A stretch of DNA of 64,000 bases from Knoxdaviesia capensis. Taxonomy: Eukaryota > Ascomycota > Sordariomycetes > Microascales > Gondwanamycetaceae. The stretch spans positions 322,340 through 386,339 of the forward strand of contig LNGK01000008.1 in assembly GCA_001510575.1 (NCBI GenBank), written 5' to 3'. The stretch's first letter is position 1. The number at the start of each line of letters is the position of its first letter. Under the pieces are notes generated by a model. It saw nothing but the letters and a program-made list of their open reading frames with translations. It ran no database searches and was not told the origin of the DNA. Both the position numbers and the translations under genes were made by a program. Positions 1 through 13,300 of the stretch are shown here, piece by piece.

Positions 1-513
1 GTGAGAGTGGGAGAAGAAAACAGGAGAAGACGTCTGAACAAACAAAGTTAAACTTCCGTCGGTCTTATCTTATCTTTGTTATCGATAAGACCAGCTCTAT
101 CGATAACCACCCCCGTCACCAGTTTAGCCGGCATTTCCCCGTCAAAGCCGCCTGTTCACTTTCGTTCGTCAGTGTCCACGCCAGACCTGTTGCCTTGCCC
201 ATTTTTGTTTGGCTCCCACCCAACTGAAGCTCTGAAAGCTTCCAAACGTCTACGTCTACACACAATCCCAAGCTCACCACCACCACCACCACCAAGTCCA
301 ACCGTATCCTCCCACCAATTCTTCCCGGCATTTCCACCCTTCTCTCTTGATTTATTTTCTCCTCCGGTTTCCCTCTCCCGGTATTCATCGTCAACCTCCG
401 TGTTCCCATCCGTCAAACCTCCTCTCCGCCGTCGTCTCGCCGTCCCGCTCGCTCCCCACCATCACAGAGTATCTCTAAGGCCGGACGCCAACGTCCGACT
501 TGAACCATATAAG
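1..513 (+). promoter_or_regulatory. Upstream region and leader of the proteasome beta-3 gene
   Basis: No gene is supported here; the open frames across it are low-complexity Pro/Ser-rich translations of a CT-rich leader. From about 245 to 470 the + strand is strongly pyrimidine-rich (including a CAC/CCA run at 271-295), the usual look of fungal core promoters and 5' leaders. At 78-107 two TATCGATA cores form a perfect inverted pair (see findings). The start codon at 514 follows directly. Confidence 0.6.
78..107. promoter_or_regulatory. Inverted TATCGATA pair upstream of PUP3
   Basis: GTTATCGATA at 78-87 and TATCGATAAC at 98-107 are exact reverse complements separated by 10 bp. Each half also contains the palindrome TATCGATA. 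TCTTATCTTATC just before it (63-74) adds two GATA-type sites on the other strand. A transcription factor site is the likely meaning, but the factor is not known to me. Confidence 0.4.
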
Positions 514-1549
514 ATGGTGAGTCTTCTAATGCCGTGACACTTGACTGATATACCTGTGTGATTACATGGTTACTGACTTGCTGTTTCTGCTTTCTCTAGC
601 CTTCTCCGTTCTCGATAAGTTCGTCTTCCCCGTGCCCCTCCTCCGGCCCTCCGATGTCTGGTATCGCGGGGTGCATGTACCAACCGATAGACGCTGGAGT
701 GAAGTGACCCGTACCACCGGCGCTCTCAATACTACTCTTCACTGATTGACTACACCGTGGCCCTCTATCCTCCTCTCACACCAGACCACCCCCCACCAAG
801 TCCCCAACCAGTGAACTAACCCCTATCCTCCTCTGCCCCCAAAACAGACGGCGGCGCCTGCGTAGCCATGGTCGGCAAGGACTGCGTCGCCATCGCCTGC
901 GACCTGCGCCTGGGCCTGCAAGCCCTGACGGTGTCCAACGACTTCCCCAAGATCTTCCAGTACGGCGACGTGTTCCTCGGGCTGACCGGCCTGGCCACCG
1001 ACGTCAGCACGGTGTCCGACCTGTTCCGCTACAAGACCAACATGTACCGCCTGCGCGAGGAGCGCAACATCGCCCCCACCACCTTCGCCAACCTCGTCAG
1101 CTCGACCCTGTACGAGCGCCGCTTCGGCCCCTACTTCGTCAGCCCCGTCGTCGCCGGCCTCGACCCCAAGACCGCCAAGCCCTTCATCTGCGGCTTCGAC
1201 TCCATCGGCTGCATCGACTTCGCCAAGGACTTCATCGTGTCGGGAACCGCCTCCAACCAGCTGTTCGGCATGTGCGAGAACTTGTGGGAGCCTGATCTGG
1301 TGCGTTTCAACCCCCTCCCCCTCCCTAACCAACCCTTGTGCTTGAATCCCCCGCCCCATCTGCTGTGTGTGTATGTGACTTCTAACGCTTGATATCGCAC
1401 TCCAGGGCCCCGAGGATCTCTTCGAGACCATCTCCCAGTCTCTGCTCAACGCCGTCGACCGAGACGCCATGTCCGGTTGGGGTGCCCATGTGTACATCAT
1501 CGAGAAGGATAAGGTGACGAAGCGGTTACTCAAGGGCCGGCAAGACTAG
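514..1549 (+). CDS. PUP3: 20S proteasome subunit beta type-3
   Basis: This is a non-catalytic beta-ring subunit of the 20S proteasome core, acting in ubiquitin-dependent protein degradation in nucleus and cytosol. I join exons 514-516, 600-618, 848-1299 and 1406-1549. Phases agree and give 205 residues, the same length as the yeast protein. The product starts MPSPFSINGG and lacks the Thr-1 nucleophile after the Gly-Gly, as expected for beta-3. Family-diagnostic stretches are GKDCVAIACDLRLG, SLYERRFGPYF-like (here TLYERRFGPYF), FIVSGTAS and the end KRLLKGRQD. The first coding exon is only the ATG and the second only 19 nt. The second donor (GTTCGT, 619) is weak, but the resulting SINGG join is conserved. 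An ATG at 868 is in frame but would delete the conserved N-terminal strand. The gene converges with the Ca2+-ATPase gene. Confidence 0.95.
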
Positions 1550-2417
1550 AGCGGAAAGGCCGTAGATGAGAGGAGGGACGAAAGAAAAAAAAAACCTGAA
1601 AAAAACCATTCAATGTTCACAAACACGTATCATGCCTAGTATTCTCAATTCACCGATTTTTCATGCACATATGTTGATCGTCTCGGCAATATTATTATGT
1701 CTGCTGTAGTGCGTCACTTCGTACTAGTATCACAGGTCAAACAAACCAACCCTCCGATCGAGAGAGGCGAGTACTGAATTTTTTTTTATGTTATTGAGAG
1801 CTTCCAAGATTTTTTTTGATGAAACCGCAAAAGTGCAGAGAAACAAACGCCCAGAAAAATGCGTAGAAACCCCCTCCCGAACCACCTCTTCATAAGGTGG
1901 TGTGAACCCTTCCCACACATCCTTCACTATCTCCTCCATCACCGACCCCCAAGTGACTCCATTCCCCCTTTGTTTCCTGTAGCATCGTCCTAACTTTCAT
2001 GCAGCAGCTGCACCTCGAAGCAGATTCTCCTCCTATATCCCTGACCGCTCTAAACCCAGCATTTAAGTTCTAAAGCATCAACTCAAGACAAACAACAAGT
2101 GGGATGGGAAGCCAGGAAGAACTACTTTCTAGAACAGCATGAAGACATTCTAAAAACAGTGCAAACAAAAAGAAGAAAAAAAAAGACAAAAAGGACTTCT
2201 TCAATGTCTGGCCGAAAGCCGACCACTCTATCACTCTAAAATGGAGAGGGGAAAGATGGGAAATCTAAAATCGGGCCAGGCCCATCATTTATACACACCC
2301 GTTCGTTTGAAAAAATATGGGTGTTGTTTTCGAGGGCACTGAACTTCGTCGGAAACCAGGATAAAGAAAGAGAGCGAGTTCAGCAAAAAAGGGGGGAAAT
2401 GTGAACTCCTCGCCGGC
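1550..2417. other. Convergent 3' intergenic region
   Basis: These 868 bp lie between the stops of the proteasome gene (+) and the Ca2+-ATPase gene (-). They are A/T-richer than the genes and hold several A or T runs (1583-1593, 1780-1790, 2175-2185) suited to 3' UTRs and polyadenylation of both transcripts. I see no additional gene. Confidence 0.6.
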
Positions 2418-5400
2418 TTATTTCTCCTTCTTGGTCTCAACCTCCTGCGACACCTCGGTGCTCTTCTGCATGAAGTAATTCCGCTCAACAAGCTTCAGCA
2501 CCTCATCGATCAGGATGACCGGCGCGCTGATGATCAGCACCGCCTTCCACTCGGTCCAGTTAAGCGGCAGGATCGAGAACAGCGTCTGTAGGAACGGCGT
2601 GTACAGGAGCATAAAGTGTAGCGCCATCGACAGCGTGATCGCATACACCAGCATCATGTTCGCCCACAGCGGCAGGCTCAACAGCGACTCGGACGACGAC
2701 AGCGCGTTGACCGCGTTGAACATCTCAATCACCACCAGAATCGACAGCGACACCGTCGACGCCGACTTGGCCGCGTCGCCCGCAAACATCTCGCAGCCAA
2801 TCTCCGGGAACTCCGCCGCGCACCGGTGGAAGTGCCGCAGCTGCGAAAACGAAATCTGCGGGCCCTCCGGGTTCACCATGAACCACCACGCGTAGCCGGC
2901 CACCGTTGCCGCGCCCACGTACGTGCCGATGATCAGGTACCGCAGGAACAGCCACCCGCCAATCAGCACCTCGTCGCGCTTGCGCGGCTGGCGCCGCATG
3001 ATGTCGTGGTCGGGCGGGTTGAACGACAGCGCCGTGGCCGGGAGACCGTCCGTCACCAGGTTGACCCACAGGAGCTGCACCGGGATCAGCGCCTCGGGCA
3101 TGCCGAGCGCCGCCGTCAGGAAAATCGAAACGACCTCGCCAATGTTCGACGAAATCAGGTACCGGATAAACTGCTGCGTATTGTTGTAGATGGCACGGCC
3201 CTCCTCAATGGCGACCTCAATGGTCGCGAAGTTGTCGTCAACCAGGACCATGTCAGCGGCGAGCTTCGCCACATCGGTTCCGGAACCCATAGCCACACCA
3301 ATATCAGCCTTCTTCAGCGCCGGCGCATCGTTGACTCCGTCACCGGTCATGGCCACAACCTCGCCAAGCGACTGCAGGATATCCACCAGCTTCGACTTGT
3401 GGCCAGGCTCGACACGTGAGAACAGAGAGGCACGCTTGGCGGCCTCCACCTGCTCGCTTTCGCTAAGATTGTCAAATTCACGTCCGGTGTAGCTCTTTCC
3501 AGTCAGCTTCTCAGTCTCGCCAAACACACCGATCTGGCGGCAGATGCTCTCGGCCGTGTTGCGGTTGTCTCCGGTGATCACAATGACACGAATGCCGGCA
3601 TCCTTGCACTTCTGGATCGAGCTGCGCACCTCGGGACGCGGGGGATCCAACATTCCAACGAGGCCGATGAAAGTCATATTCTGTTCCAGCTGGGTGTAGT
3701 GTGCGGTAGACGAGGCGGACGACAGGAGGGGGTTCGGCGAGACATCGTCGACCGAGGCCAGAGCGATGATGCGGAGACCACGGTTACCGTACTCGACAAT
3801 CTCACGGACAAGAAGATCGGAAATCTGGCGGCTAAGAGGGACAACCTTGCCATTGGATCCGACAACGGCACGGGTGCAGCGCTCCAGAACGGATTCGGGG
3901 GCACCCTTCACAAGGAGACGCTTCGAGTTACCAGATTGCACGAGGACAGACATGCTCTTGCGGTCGCGCGAGAACTCGTAGGTGGCCAAACGCGGGTTCT
4001 GCTTCTCATACCAGGCGCTGGCGTAGTGAACGCAATCCTGGGGGTGGCGGTCGGAAGGCGCGCAGGGACCCAGCTTCTCGGCAAGAACGCGCAGCGCACC
4101 CTCGGTGGGCTCGCCAATGCTGGAGTAAGTCTTGGTGTGCGGGTCATAGTCGAGGTGAGAGTCGTTGCAAAGGGCAGCAACTTCGGCAATCTTGAGAACG
4201 GTGGCGGAAGAGCTGGTGATATCGACAACGGTCTTGCCGTTGGACTTGACGTCACCCTTGGGGGTGAAGGTGGAGCCCTCCACATCAAGTTCCTGGAGAC
4301 CGGAGCCGGACTCGGAAAGATAGGCAACCTTGTTGACGCTCATCTGGTTGGTGGTGAGGGTGCCGGTCTTGTCGGAGCAGATAACGCTGCAGCTACCCAG
4401 AGTCTCGACAGACGGCAGGCTGCGCACGACGGCGTTCTTGGCGGCCATCTTGCGAGTTCCCAGGGCCAGACAGGTGGTGATAACGACGGCAAGACCCTCG
4501 GGGATGGCGGCCACGCCAAGCGACACGGCGATCTTCAGGTAGTAAATGGCACCCTTGGCCCAGCCTCCGTGGCTAGGGTCGTTGAAGTTGGGGATGTTGA
4601 TGAGCCAGACAAGGATGCAGATGACGGTGATAACCTTCGCGAGGCTGTCGCCAAAATCGTTGAGCTTCTGCTTCAGGGGAGTGGGCTCGGAGATCTGCGC
4701 GGTGATGCTTTCGTGGATGTCGCCGATGGCGGTGGCCGAGCCGGTCAGGACAACGACAGCCTTGGCGCGGCCGGTGACCACGGAGGTTCCGGAGAAGAGC
4801 ATGTTGGTCTGGTCCTGGAGGACAGCCTTCAGATCGTTGAGGACAACATGTTCGTCCTTGCCAACACTCTCGCTTTCACCGGTGAGAATAGCCTGGTCAA
4901 CAGCGAAGCTGTTGCTATCGATAGAGACGACACGGCAATCGGCGGGGATGCGGTCGCCGACGGAAACCGAGATGATATCACCGGGGACGAGGTCCTCGGC
5001 CTTGACGCGGGAAATATGGCCGTTGCGAATGACATTGGCTTCATTGGCGGAGTATTCCTGGAGGGCGGCAATGGCCTTTTCGGCACTGCTTTCTTGTGAC
5101 ACTCCAACAACAGCGTTGAGAATCAGAATGGTAAGAATCTATAGGCGACGGAACACGGTTTGTGTCTTTCGTCCCGATCGGGACAAAAGGAACGTAAAGG
5201 TTAGTTAACATGGACTTTCTGTTGTGTTACCAACCACGTCAAGGCCGGCTGTAAGGAGGATATGTGTAGCTGCAGATCTAATACATAATGACGATGCAGA
5301 GACGATATCGAGGACAGCCGGCAATGCGAGAAGTGGGCGTTTGTATGGGAATGTTTCGGGGTAAGCTAAACCTACCACAGCGGGGTCGACAAACGCACTC

Positions 5401-5839
5401 CAGCCACCCTCGTTTTCAAAGAGGGCCAGAGCAAACGACACCAGAGCCGAGCCGAGGAGAATCAGGACAAGTTGGTCTTTGAACTGCTCGAGAATCAGTT
5501 CCCAGAGCGGGGTTGGAGGCTCTTCGGGGATAGCTAGGCGGAGAGGAAGATAAAATGGATGTGTCAGCAAGCAGCTCGCGCCAAACGAAGTGTGAAGGTG
5601 AAGATAAACTGTAGATGGTGCAAGTTGGAGAGGTTGCGATCGATATGGTAGGGCTGAAATGCGCCCAGCGCTTCGGTTCGAGCATTTCATTGGAACGCTG
5701 TTGGCAGTCTGTTGCACTCACCATTTCGGCCATGTTTGGCTCTCAACTCGGTGACTTGCTTGTCGTCCAAGCCTTTCGACGAGTCGACTCCAAAGGTACT
5801 CAAGACCTTGCCAATTGGGCTGGCGAAGGCGCTCTCCAT
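2418..5839 (-). CDS. nca-1: SERCA-type P2A Ca2+-transporting ATPase
   Basis: This ATP-driven pump moves Ca2+ from the cytosol into the ER or related stores. Exons on the minus strand are 5839-5722, 5533-5376 and 5138-2418, giving 998 residues, the usual SERCA length. The order is: N-terminal actuator part, M1-M2 (FKDQLVLILLGSALVSF and ILTILILNAVVGV), TGES at 178-181, M4 with the Ca2+-site PEG (E306), phosphorylation motif DKTGT with D348, nucleotide-site KGAPE at 503-507, hinge TGDGVND at 690-696, M5 SSNIGE (N757, E760) and M6 NLVTD (N785, D789). All transport-site residues are therefore present. The protein ends in KKEK, which fits a C-terminal dilysine ER-retrieval signal. A start at 5839 gives MESAFASPIGKV, matching the family N-terminus. 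The symbol follows the Neurospora SERCA gene and is assigned by similarity. Confidence 0.95.
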
Positions 5840-8800
5840 GGCAAATATATAGCCAAAAAGCGGACAGCTCGGCACAAGAGGAACGAGGAATATGGGCGTA
5901 GGTGCAAAGGCACAAATCAAAGACACACGAGGAAAAACTGAGGGGTTGACGTGGGAGAAAAATGAGGAAGAACGGGAGAGAGATAAGATTACAAAGGACA
6001 GTCGCCAAAATCCAATATGAGAAAGAGGGACTCAAAAAGAAAGAATATCTTCCACTTCAAATAGGACGAAGACAGAAAGAGAAAACAACAACAAAAGAGG
6101 TGTGGTCAAGATGTGAATTCTGTCCTTAACCCCTGGTCTGATAGAAAAAGAGAAAGTGGCCTTTGGAGGAGAAAAACAGACACCAGGACGAATTAGAGAA
6201 AAGAACCTAGATAATAATACTGCTGATAAAAAAGGACCAGGGGGAATGGGATTTTGGACTGGCCAAAGTGGAGAGAGAAGCAAGAGTGAAGAAGCGAAAA
6301 TGAGGCAGAAGAATCCGGAAGAAGAATCTAGATCTGGACGATGAGAAAAGTGGTGAACGTGTTCATTACTGTTTTTGGGGTGGTTGTCATTACTTTTTTT
6401 TCCTGCTTAGACGACAAAAATATCGTTAACAGGGGGGTTTTCGTCTAACCGATCCTTCCATTTTTCTTGCGCTTCATTCCCTGTAAGCTAGTGGGCGGCG
6501 ACTTCCCTCTTTAGCATGGGCAGATGTTGCCAACTTCTGAGGGCCGAGGCGGTGAATCCCAGATTCTGCCGCGCAGAAAAGAGGTCGGTGAATTCCAAAG
6601 TGCCGGCGGAGCTCACCGCTTTTGCCGTATTTGCCCAGAACCGGGGGCTTCTCCACATCTTCATGCATTCAAATCAAGATCAAGCATGACACTGGCCGCC
6701 AACTGAACAGGCGTGCGTCTGAGTGTTGGTTGCCTGCTCACTGTTCTTTCCTTCAGATCTCGGGACCCACGAGGAGGATTTCAACTTAGAATCCTAAACT
6801 ATGCGCTACAGAAGGGTGAGCAGGGACAGCCAGGAACTGAACTCAGGGCCCGCGCGCCTTCGTCCACCCCGGTGAGCCTTATCAGCACTAGAATATATTA
6901 CTGGTTAGCAATCGAGGCCGTCCACTGTGGCTGGAATTCAAAAGCCTATATAGCGCTATTATCCGCAGCTGGTCTGACTCCTAGGGTCTGAATTCCACAT
7001 TCCTTCACGTTTGAAGCGGGCTAGGCCCGTCCTTGTTTCCAGGCCCGGTGGCCGTTCCCCTTCCATCCGTTCATTCCTGACACCGTCATGTCCTGCATGA
7101 ATAGATCTTGATCTGTGCTTGGTATCTGTGTAAGTCTACGATGGATACACTGTAAGGGTTCGAGTCTAAGTAAGGGGAGCGAAACCAGGGAAAGGGACGA
7201 CGAAACCCGAGGTATACGTCCAGCAGTATTGGGAGTAAACACAGTCGGTAGGTCGGAAACATGGCCCGTCCTATCCCCAGCAGCCCCAAATATGAGGGGC
7301 GGCACAAACAAGCTGTGTCCGCAAACCCGGCACAACGTCAAGCCCTCTTGGCATGGCCTATCGGAGCCGAAGTGCCGGGCAGGCCGGACATCCAGAGGTT
7401 AAGCTTTTGCCCAGAGAAGTCTCTGCATGTTCGCTTCGTAATGCTCCGATTTCTACGGCTGCACTTATTTAGGGTTCGTGTTGGGTCTGCCCTCGTCCGG
7501 ATATGCTTCAATATAACATGCTGTAATGCCAGCCGCCAATCTCCAATGCTTTGCCATCAGCAAAGAAAAGATGTGCATTCTGCAGTGGTCAATCCAAGTA
7601 CATATCAAGACAATATAGAGGCCTTGGCATCTTCACCACCGGGCCCGGAGCTACTCAGAACTCTACGCGAACGACAAGCTACAGATTATTAATGGCCCCT
7701 GCTGTATTAGAGGTTGAAAGTGGTGGTCGTGCATGCCGATCACCTTCATGTGACCTTCCTATATCAAGATCCTGGTATCTCCGCGGTCGATAAGCATAAA
7801 TCGTGTAGAACGCACCGACCGGTCGGTGTCGAACCCTCAACTCCAAGTTTGATCCGGGGAGTCTTCTCTATGTTTGTGTCCTCGAGAAGATCATTGAACG
7901 CCAATCCGCGTCGCCAAACAGCCTCGATCTGAAGTGAGTCGTGTTTGTTTGTTTCCTCCATCACGCTACAGCCTCGCGCAGTCAGTCAGTCCGTGTTCAG
8001 GAACGCCAGACTCACGTCTTTTGCGCGCTCTCTGTTCTGGAGTGGGAAGCCGGCGTTCAATATTTGGGAATTTCGTGGCGGTGGGAACTGGGAAGCATCA
8101 TCCCAAGCCAAGCCACGGCGGCTGGCGGCGCAAAAGCCATGATGCACATCCGGGCGGCATCTGCGAAGGGCCCCCAAACGCATCAGGCGTTTTACTTCTT
8201 TCCATCCCCCAAAACGGCCGTGGATGCAAATTTTCAAAGACACCTCCTCCACCAGAACTGGGATGTCCGTTGGTTGCAGGTCTGTCACGATCAATATATG
8301 CATGCCGGCTGCACAGATTCCCTCGGTTTCGTGCCTAGAGGCCCTGGCCACTGCAAGCTGAACTCCGGGACCTTCGTTCTCCCGGAACAGCGATCGCCAT
8401 GGGCCACTTTTTGCTTTATTTCTTCTCCATCTTCTCCATCTTCTCGTATGTCCGGTGTTAACGCACGTTTCTTTCTCGTGAACGGGTTTTTCCTTCTCTT
8501 CTTCATCGAGCCCGTTCTCGCTCTCGACGGTAGATACGAGCGTGGCCACGTAAGCCCCCGTAATCTCTCGGCTTGGCTGTGTGAATGTGGCGTCCAGTCT
8601 CAGATGGATTCAGAAGCTCGAGTGTGTGAGAAGTGCATGTATATCATAGGATGTTGTGCGATGGTGATCCTTTTTTTTTATCGGGCGCTCAGGAGGATCG
8701 GAGGGGAGTTCGTGTTGGGTGGAATGGTGAGTTCGTTCCCGTACTCTTCTGATTGCGTCTTCCATGAGTGATCGTCCCATCCGAACAGGAGCGTCATCAC

Positions 8801-10331
8801 CAGATACCGGAGAGAATGCACGTACCTTTTCTTGAAAGTGTTCTATTGTAGGTATTCCCTCGTGATGCTGGGTTTCTTCTCTCGCTCTCTTTATCGTCAA
8901 CTCAGCCCCTCTACATGCACGAACAGAAAGCTGTACGCGTCAAAAAGAAAGTGTGTCGCCGTACTGCATCACGCACCACCACCACCACCACCACCCAGCT
9001 CTGATCCCGGTGATTGCGCGTATATCAGGCCCCTCAGCCAGGTGCGGAGATCGGGTTGTGCAACCACAACATACACATTTACACACACATTGGCTGTGCT
9101 ACCCACCGCTTTCATCCTGATGTCTGGACATGCTGCCCTCAACAGTCCTGTTTGCCGTTGCATTCCTTCACTCAGCGATTACACACGCTCTTCCAGCCCT
9201 GGGAAGTTTTCGTCTCTCCCCCCCCCCCCCCTCCGCTCTCGTGGATTATTCGTATGTTTTTCCTTTCTGGTATATGTGTGTGTGCGCAAAAGGGCTGAAA
9301 GCGTTGCACGTCTGGAGCCACTGTGCATGTTCAAAGATACGGTACTTGGCCTCAGCCTTCCACTACTCTCAAGGTAGTTATTAAAACCAGAGAAACGGTG
9401 GAGGATCCGTGGGCAAGTGGCTCGCGTGAGAAACAATATAAGGTCGACAGAGCTGACTGCCAACCCGACCCCGACTTCTCTCTCGGTTGTTTCTTTTCTT
9501 TCTTTCATTCTCTCTCAGAATCTGAAGCATTCATCATTCTTCAGCATCCCCGCCACTATCTTCTCATATCTCACCCCCCTACAGGAAATGCAGGGAGAAC
9601 CTCGTTCCCTCTCCCCTTCTGTGTCTCCTCTAGCAACCAGCAAATATCATCCACGGTTAACTCGCCGGAACTGCACAGAGGACACTTACTTCCTATTGTC
9701 AAGTTTCAATTGTTTCCTCGTATGGGAGTAATATGATCCTTTTTTGACATGCCGATTCCGATCTTCGTTTCTCTTGCTGCATTGTTGGGGAGGGAGGGAA
9801 AGTTCACTGTGGAATTGTACGCATTCTTTTGGCGTTGAACAATAGACACAGGAAAAACCACCCACGTTCTTGTCGTTGGCAAACAAACAGGAAGGAGCCA
9901 CCAGAAGTGAAGCTCCTGCTCATTTCTCCCGTCTCAATATATTCACAGTCGCGCCTTCTCTGCATGTTTTGCTTCTTGGCTGACTGATCTTGCTATTCTT
10001 ATTATTCATCCATCCAGCCATTTCACACTCCTTGGATCTCTCCATCTATCTCTCTTCTCTCCGTCTGCACAATCATCTTCAGCTTCGTTACTCCCCGTTC
10101 TCTATATTCCTTCGTCACGCTGTTTGTTTTTCCAAGTGCGTCCCTTAAAGCCCTAACGTGTATATCTTTTCGTTCATCAATCTTGCTGTTGTCTGTGTCG
10201 CAGTTGCTGGTACAATTATATCGTATCAGCGGCCATTCTCTCTCAATCCACCTCACTCACTCAGTCATCGCTTTCATATCTACCTTCCATGGCCATTCAC
10301 GCTTTGTAACCCCCGATCCTTCGAGCAAGTC
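5840..10331. promoter_or_regulatory. 4.5-kb divergent spacer between Ca2+-ATPase and RhoGEF genes
   Basis: No coding gene is supported. On the SERCA side, about 5860-6350 is purine-rich on the + strand, that is CT-rich in the direction of SERCA transcription, as in a 5' leader. On the RhoGEF side, about 9470-10330 is CT-rich on the + strand. The middle (6400-9400) is mixed sequence with open frames of up to 276 codons that show no family resemblance or codon bias. A CAC/CCA run lies at 8971-8997 and a C run at 9219-9232. Confidence 0.55.
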
Positions 10332-13300
10332 ATGGCCCTTGTTAGCCATGTGTCTGCACCAGCCCTCCACAAGCCGACATCGGTTGCATCGAGGATGCCT
10401 CCGTGGCAGTCTGGACTTGTACGCCAACCTGAGCAGGCGTCTTCTTCATCTCTTCCATCCCGCCTCCGTCACCACCAGTCATGCCACGATAAATCTCAAG
10501 ATGGGGTGTGTAGCTTCGACACTAAGCCGCTGGAGTCGATTGGAGACTTGGCAACCCGACGTTTTACTCTAGACCAGCTCGATCAATCCGCCGACTACAG
10601 TGAAGATGGCATTTGCCAGGCTCCCGAACCCACCAAAGGGCCGTTCCGCAAGTGGATGAAGACACTGCATCGACGCGCCCGACAACAACGGCCCAACGCG
10701 TGGAACTTGGATGGTGCAGAAGAGGAAGAGCTGCAAGATTCGGAATGGCCGCCGTTGAATTCCAGCAGTCGCGGGAATCCCTCACGGAGATATCAGCGGA
10801 GTACCATGTCCACTTCGTCGTCGTCTTCTGCCCTCCTGGCCGGAGTCAAGAGTGCCACCATCAGTATGACCAGCATGAGCGCCAGCGTTCTCGATGGCGG
10901 TCGGTCGCGAAACGGCCGACTACGGCGGTCAATGCATGGGTCTCGAACCGAACGGAGTAGCCGCACCTCTTTCATGGCTGGCAGAATATCCGAAGATGAG
11001 TTTGGCCCCGATTCCGCGACTCCGGTCATTGATCCGGCGGCCACCGAGCGTGCACTTCAGCGCAGAAGGGTGCTGGAGGAGCTTATCACCACAGAAGAGA
11101 GTTACATAGGCGACGTGCGATTCCTGATGAATGTAAGCTTGGTGTTTGAAACTCTATCTCAGGCTCTCGAGTTGGAAATATTCTCTTGTGCACCCCGAAA
11201 ATGCTAATTCCCGCCATCCATTGTGCGTCGTTTTTCTAGGTATACATCACTATTCTTGCCGCGCTTCCCCAAGTATCGGCCGGACTCAGATCATCAATTA
11301 ATCACAACCTAACGGAGATAATCGAACTTCATGAGGAAATATTGGGAGAGTTGCATCGTGTTGTTCCTAACTCTGAATACACACAAGCTGACTTGCCGAC
11401 TAGCTTCGTCTCATCCGACCTTGCGAATTTTGCTGGTCATCAGAGGATACGAAGCTTGGACTCTGTCCCAGAGGACAGGAACCCCATGAAGAGACTGCAT
11501 CAAGTTCCTGGTCTTATTGCTGACCCTCAGGTGGCTGAAGAGGTTGCCAAGGTATTCACCAAAAAGATGAGCAGATTCTTCATATATAAGGAATATGGAG
11601 CAAAGTACGAGATGATGGTCAAAGATATCGCATCGGCAAGCCGCACCATGCCGCACTGGGAGGAATATCAAAAAGGCCTCGAAACCCTCGCTGCCTCCAT
11701 CAGCTCAGGAAACAGCTATAGCCACCGCACGAAAAGCAGTCTGACCATTGGGGATTTACTTGTCAAGGTAAGTGAGATGAATCGTACCGGTTGATCGTGC
11801 AACAATATGTGACCTGAGAGGCAATGTCTAACCTCACACGCAAAACACATACAGCCGATCCAGAGAGTGTGCAAATATCCACTTCTCTTCTCCGAGCTTC
11901 TAAAGTACACCAGCGATGCAGACTGCCCCAATTCACACATGGAGGTGGAGGAGGCGTTGATTCGGCTTCGCGAGGCAACCACCGAGATCAACAATGCCAC
12001 CAACGATCGAGACATGAAAACTGCGCTTGAGAGGACCTGGCGGCTACAAGACCGGCTGGTGTTTGCCAACCAGAGACTGGATGCCGTGTCCCGGAACAGA
12101 ATTCGATCATTTAGACATGTCAAACTCTGCGGGACTCTGCATGTCTGTTGGCAGATGGCGGACCACGCGGTCGATGGCCAATACATGATCTGTCTTCTTT
12201 ATTCTGACGTGCTGTGTTTGGCAACGGCAAGCAAAGTTGATCAGATTTACACCATACAGGCGTGTTTGGATCTCGAGAGCATGGGAATTGAAGAGACCGA
12301 CAACGGAAAGGGTAAGCCGACAGCGAAAGTTGCCGAGCGAGGAGAGAGCCCGACGAAGCTAACCCGTCCTTCACAGGTCTTCAATGCCATACGGCGCCAT
12401 TTTCGTGGAAAATGGTGTTCCAACACGACCACCAACTCTACGAGGTGATCCTAACGGCATGCACCGCCAAGGAAGAGATTGAATGGAAATCACGACTTGC
12501 GGGCTCGATCCAGGCGCGACGGGCTAAAAAGGACTTGAAGAGCTATAGTTCGCTGGATCTGAATGTCCGCAGTCTTGGAGGGGTGTACGGCAAACCGGGT
12601 AAGTGCATGAGTGTGAGGTGGCGGCGAGGAGGAGCACGAGGTTGAAGGAAGGGCTAACAAATGCAACCAAAACGTGGTTCTACAGGCACCATTGCTCATC
12701 GGATGTCGGTGCAAAGGGCGTCTACAGTCGGATCGAAAGGGTCCCTGTGCCAGGTTGCACTTAAGAATACATCAGTGGCGAAGGAGGCGACCATGGCGGC
12801 ATCGAAACACTCGGCCATCAACCGGTCACAATCCCTCCTGACGACAAACAACCGCATATCGGTGCTACAGCCGGCTCGGGCGGAACGGGCCCGCATGGAG
12901 GCACTACTCTCGGACGTATGGAGTCGAGAAGCACTCCCATTTCCAGGCATGACAGCACGGGCGCGCAGCGAGCACATGGTCCGCGCGAAGACGTCGTCGA
13001 TGATACGGAAGCTCAGCGTTGCGGGGATTACAAATAGTTTCCGGCGGTCGGCAAGCCTGACGAATATACAGAAAGAGGCGGCAGCGGGGGTGGATGATGA
13101 TGCAGCCAGTGTGAAGCATAGGTATGCTGCCGATTTCGGGGAAAGGCATGCTGGTGGGCAAGATTCGCCATGTTCGGGGTTGTCCCGCGAAACAAGCCTG
13201 CGCAGCACCATCAGCCATCGGGAGTGGAAGCGGGCAAAGACGACATCAACGGCCGGGGGAGGAGGCATGGGCGACAGCGGTAGTATAGGAAGGTCGGGGT

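Noticed and set aside
3699..5099. 466-codon open frame antisense to the Ca2+-ATPase gene
   Set aside because: Same codon-bias effect; the Gly/Val/Asp-rich product mirrors the sense codons and has no family features.
7140..7175. GGGTTCGAGTCT resembling a tRNA B box
   Set aside because: No A box at the right distance and no cloverleaf pairing could be drawn around it.
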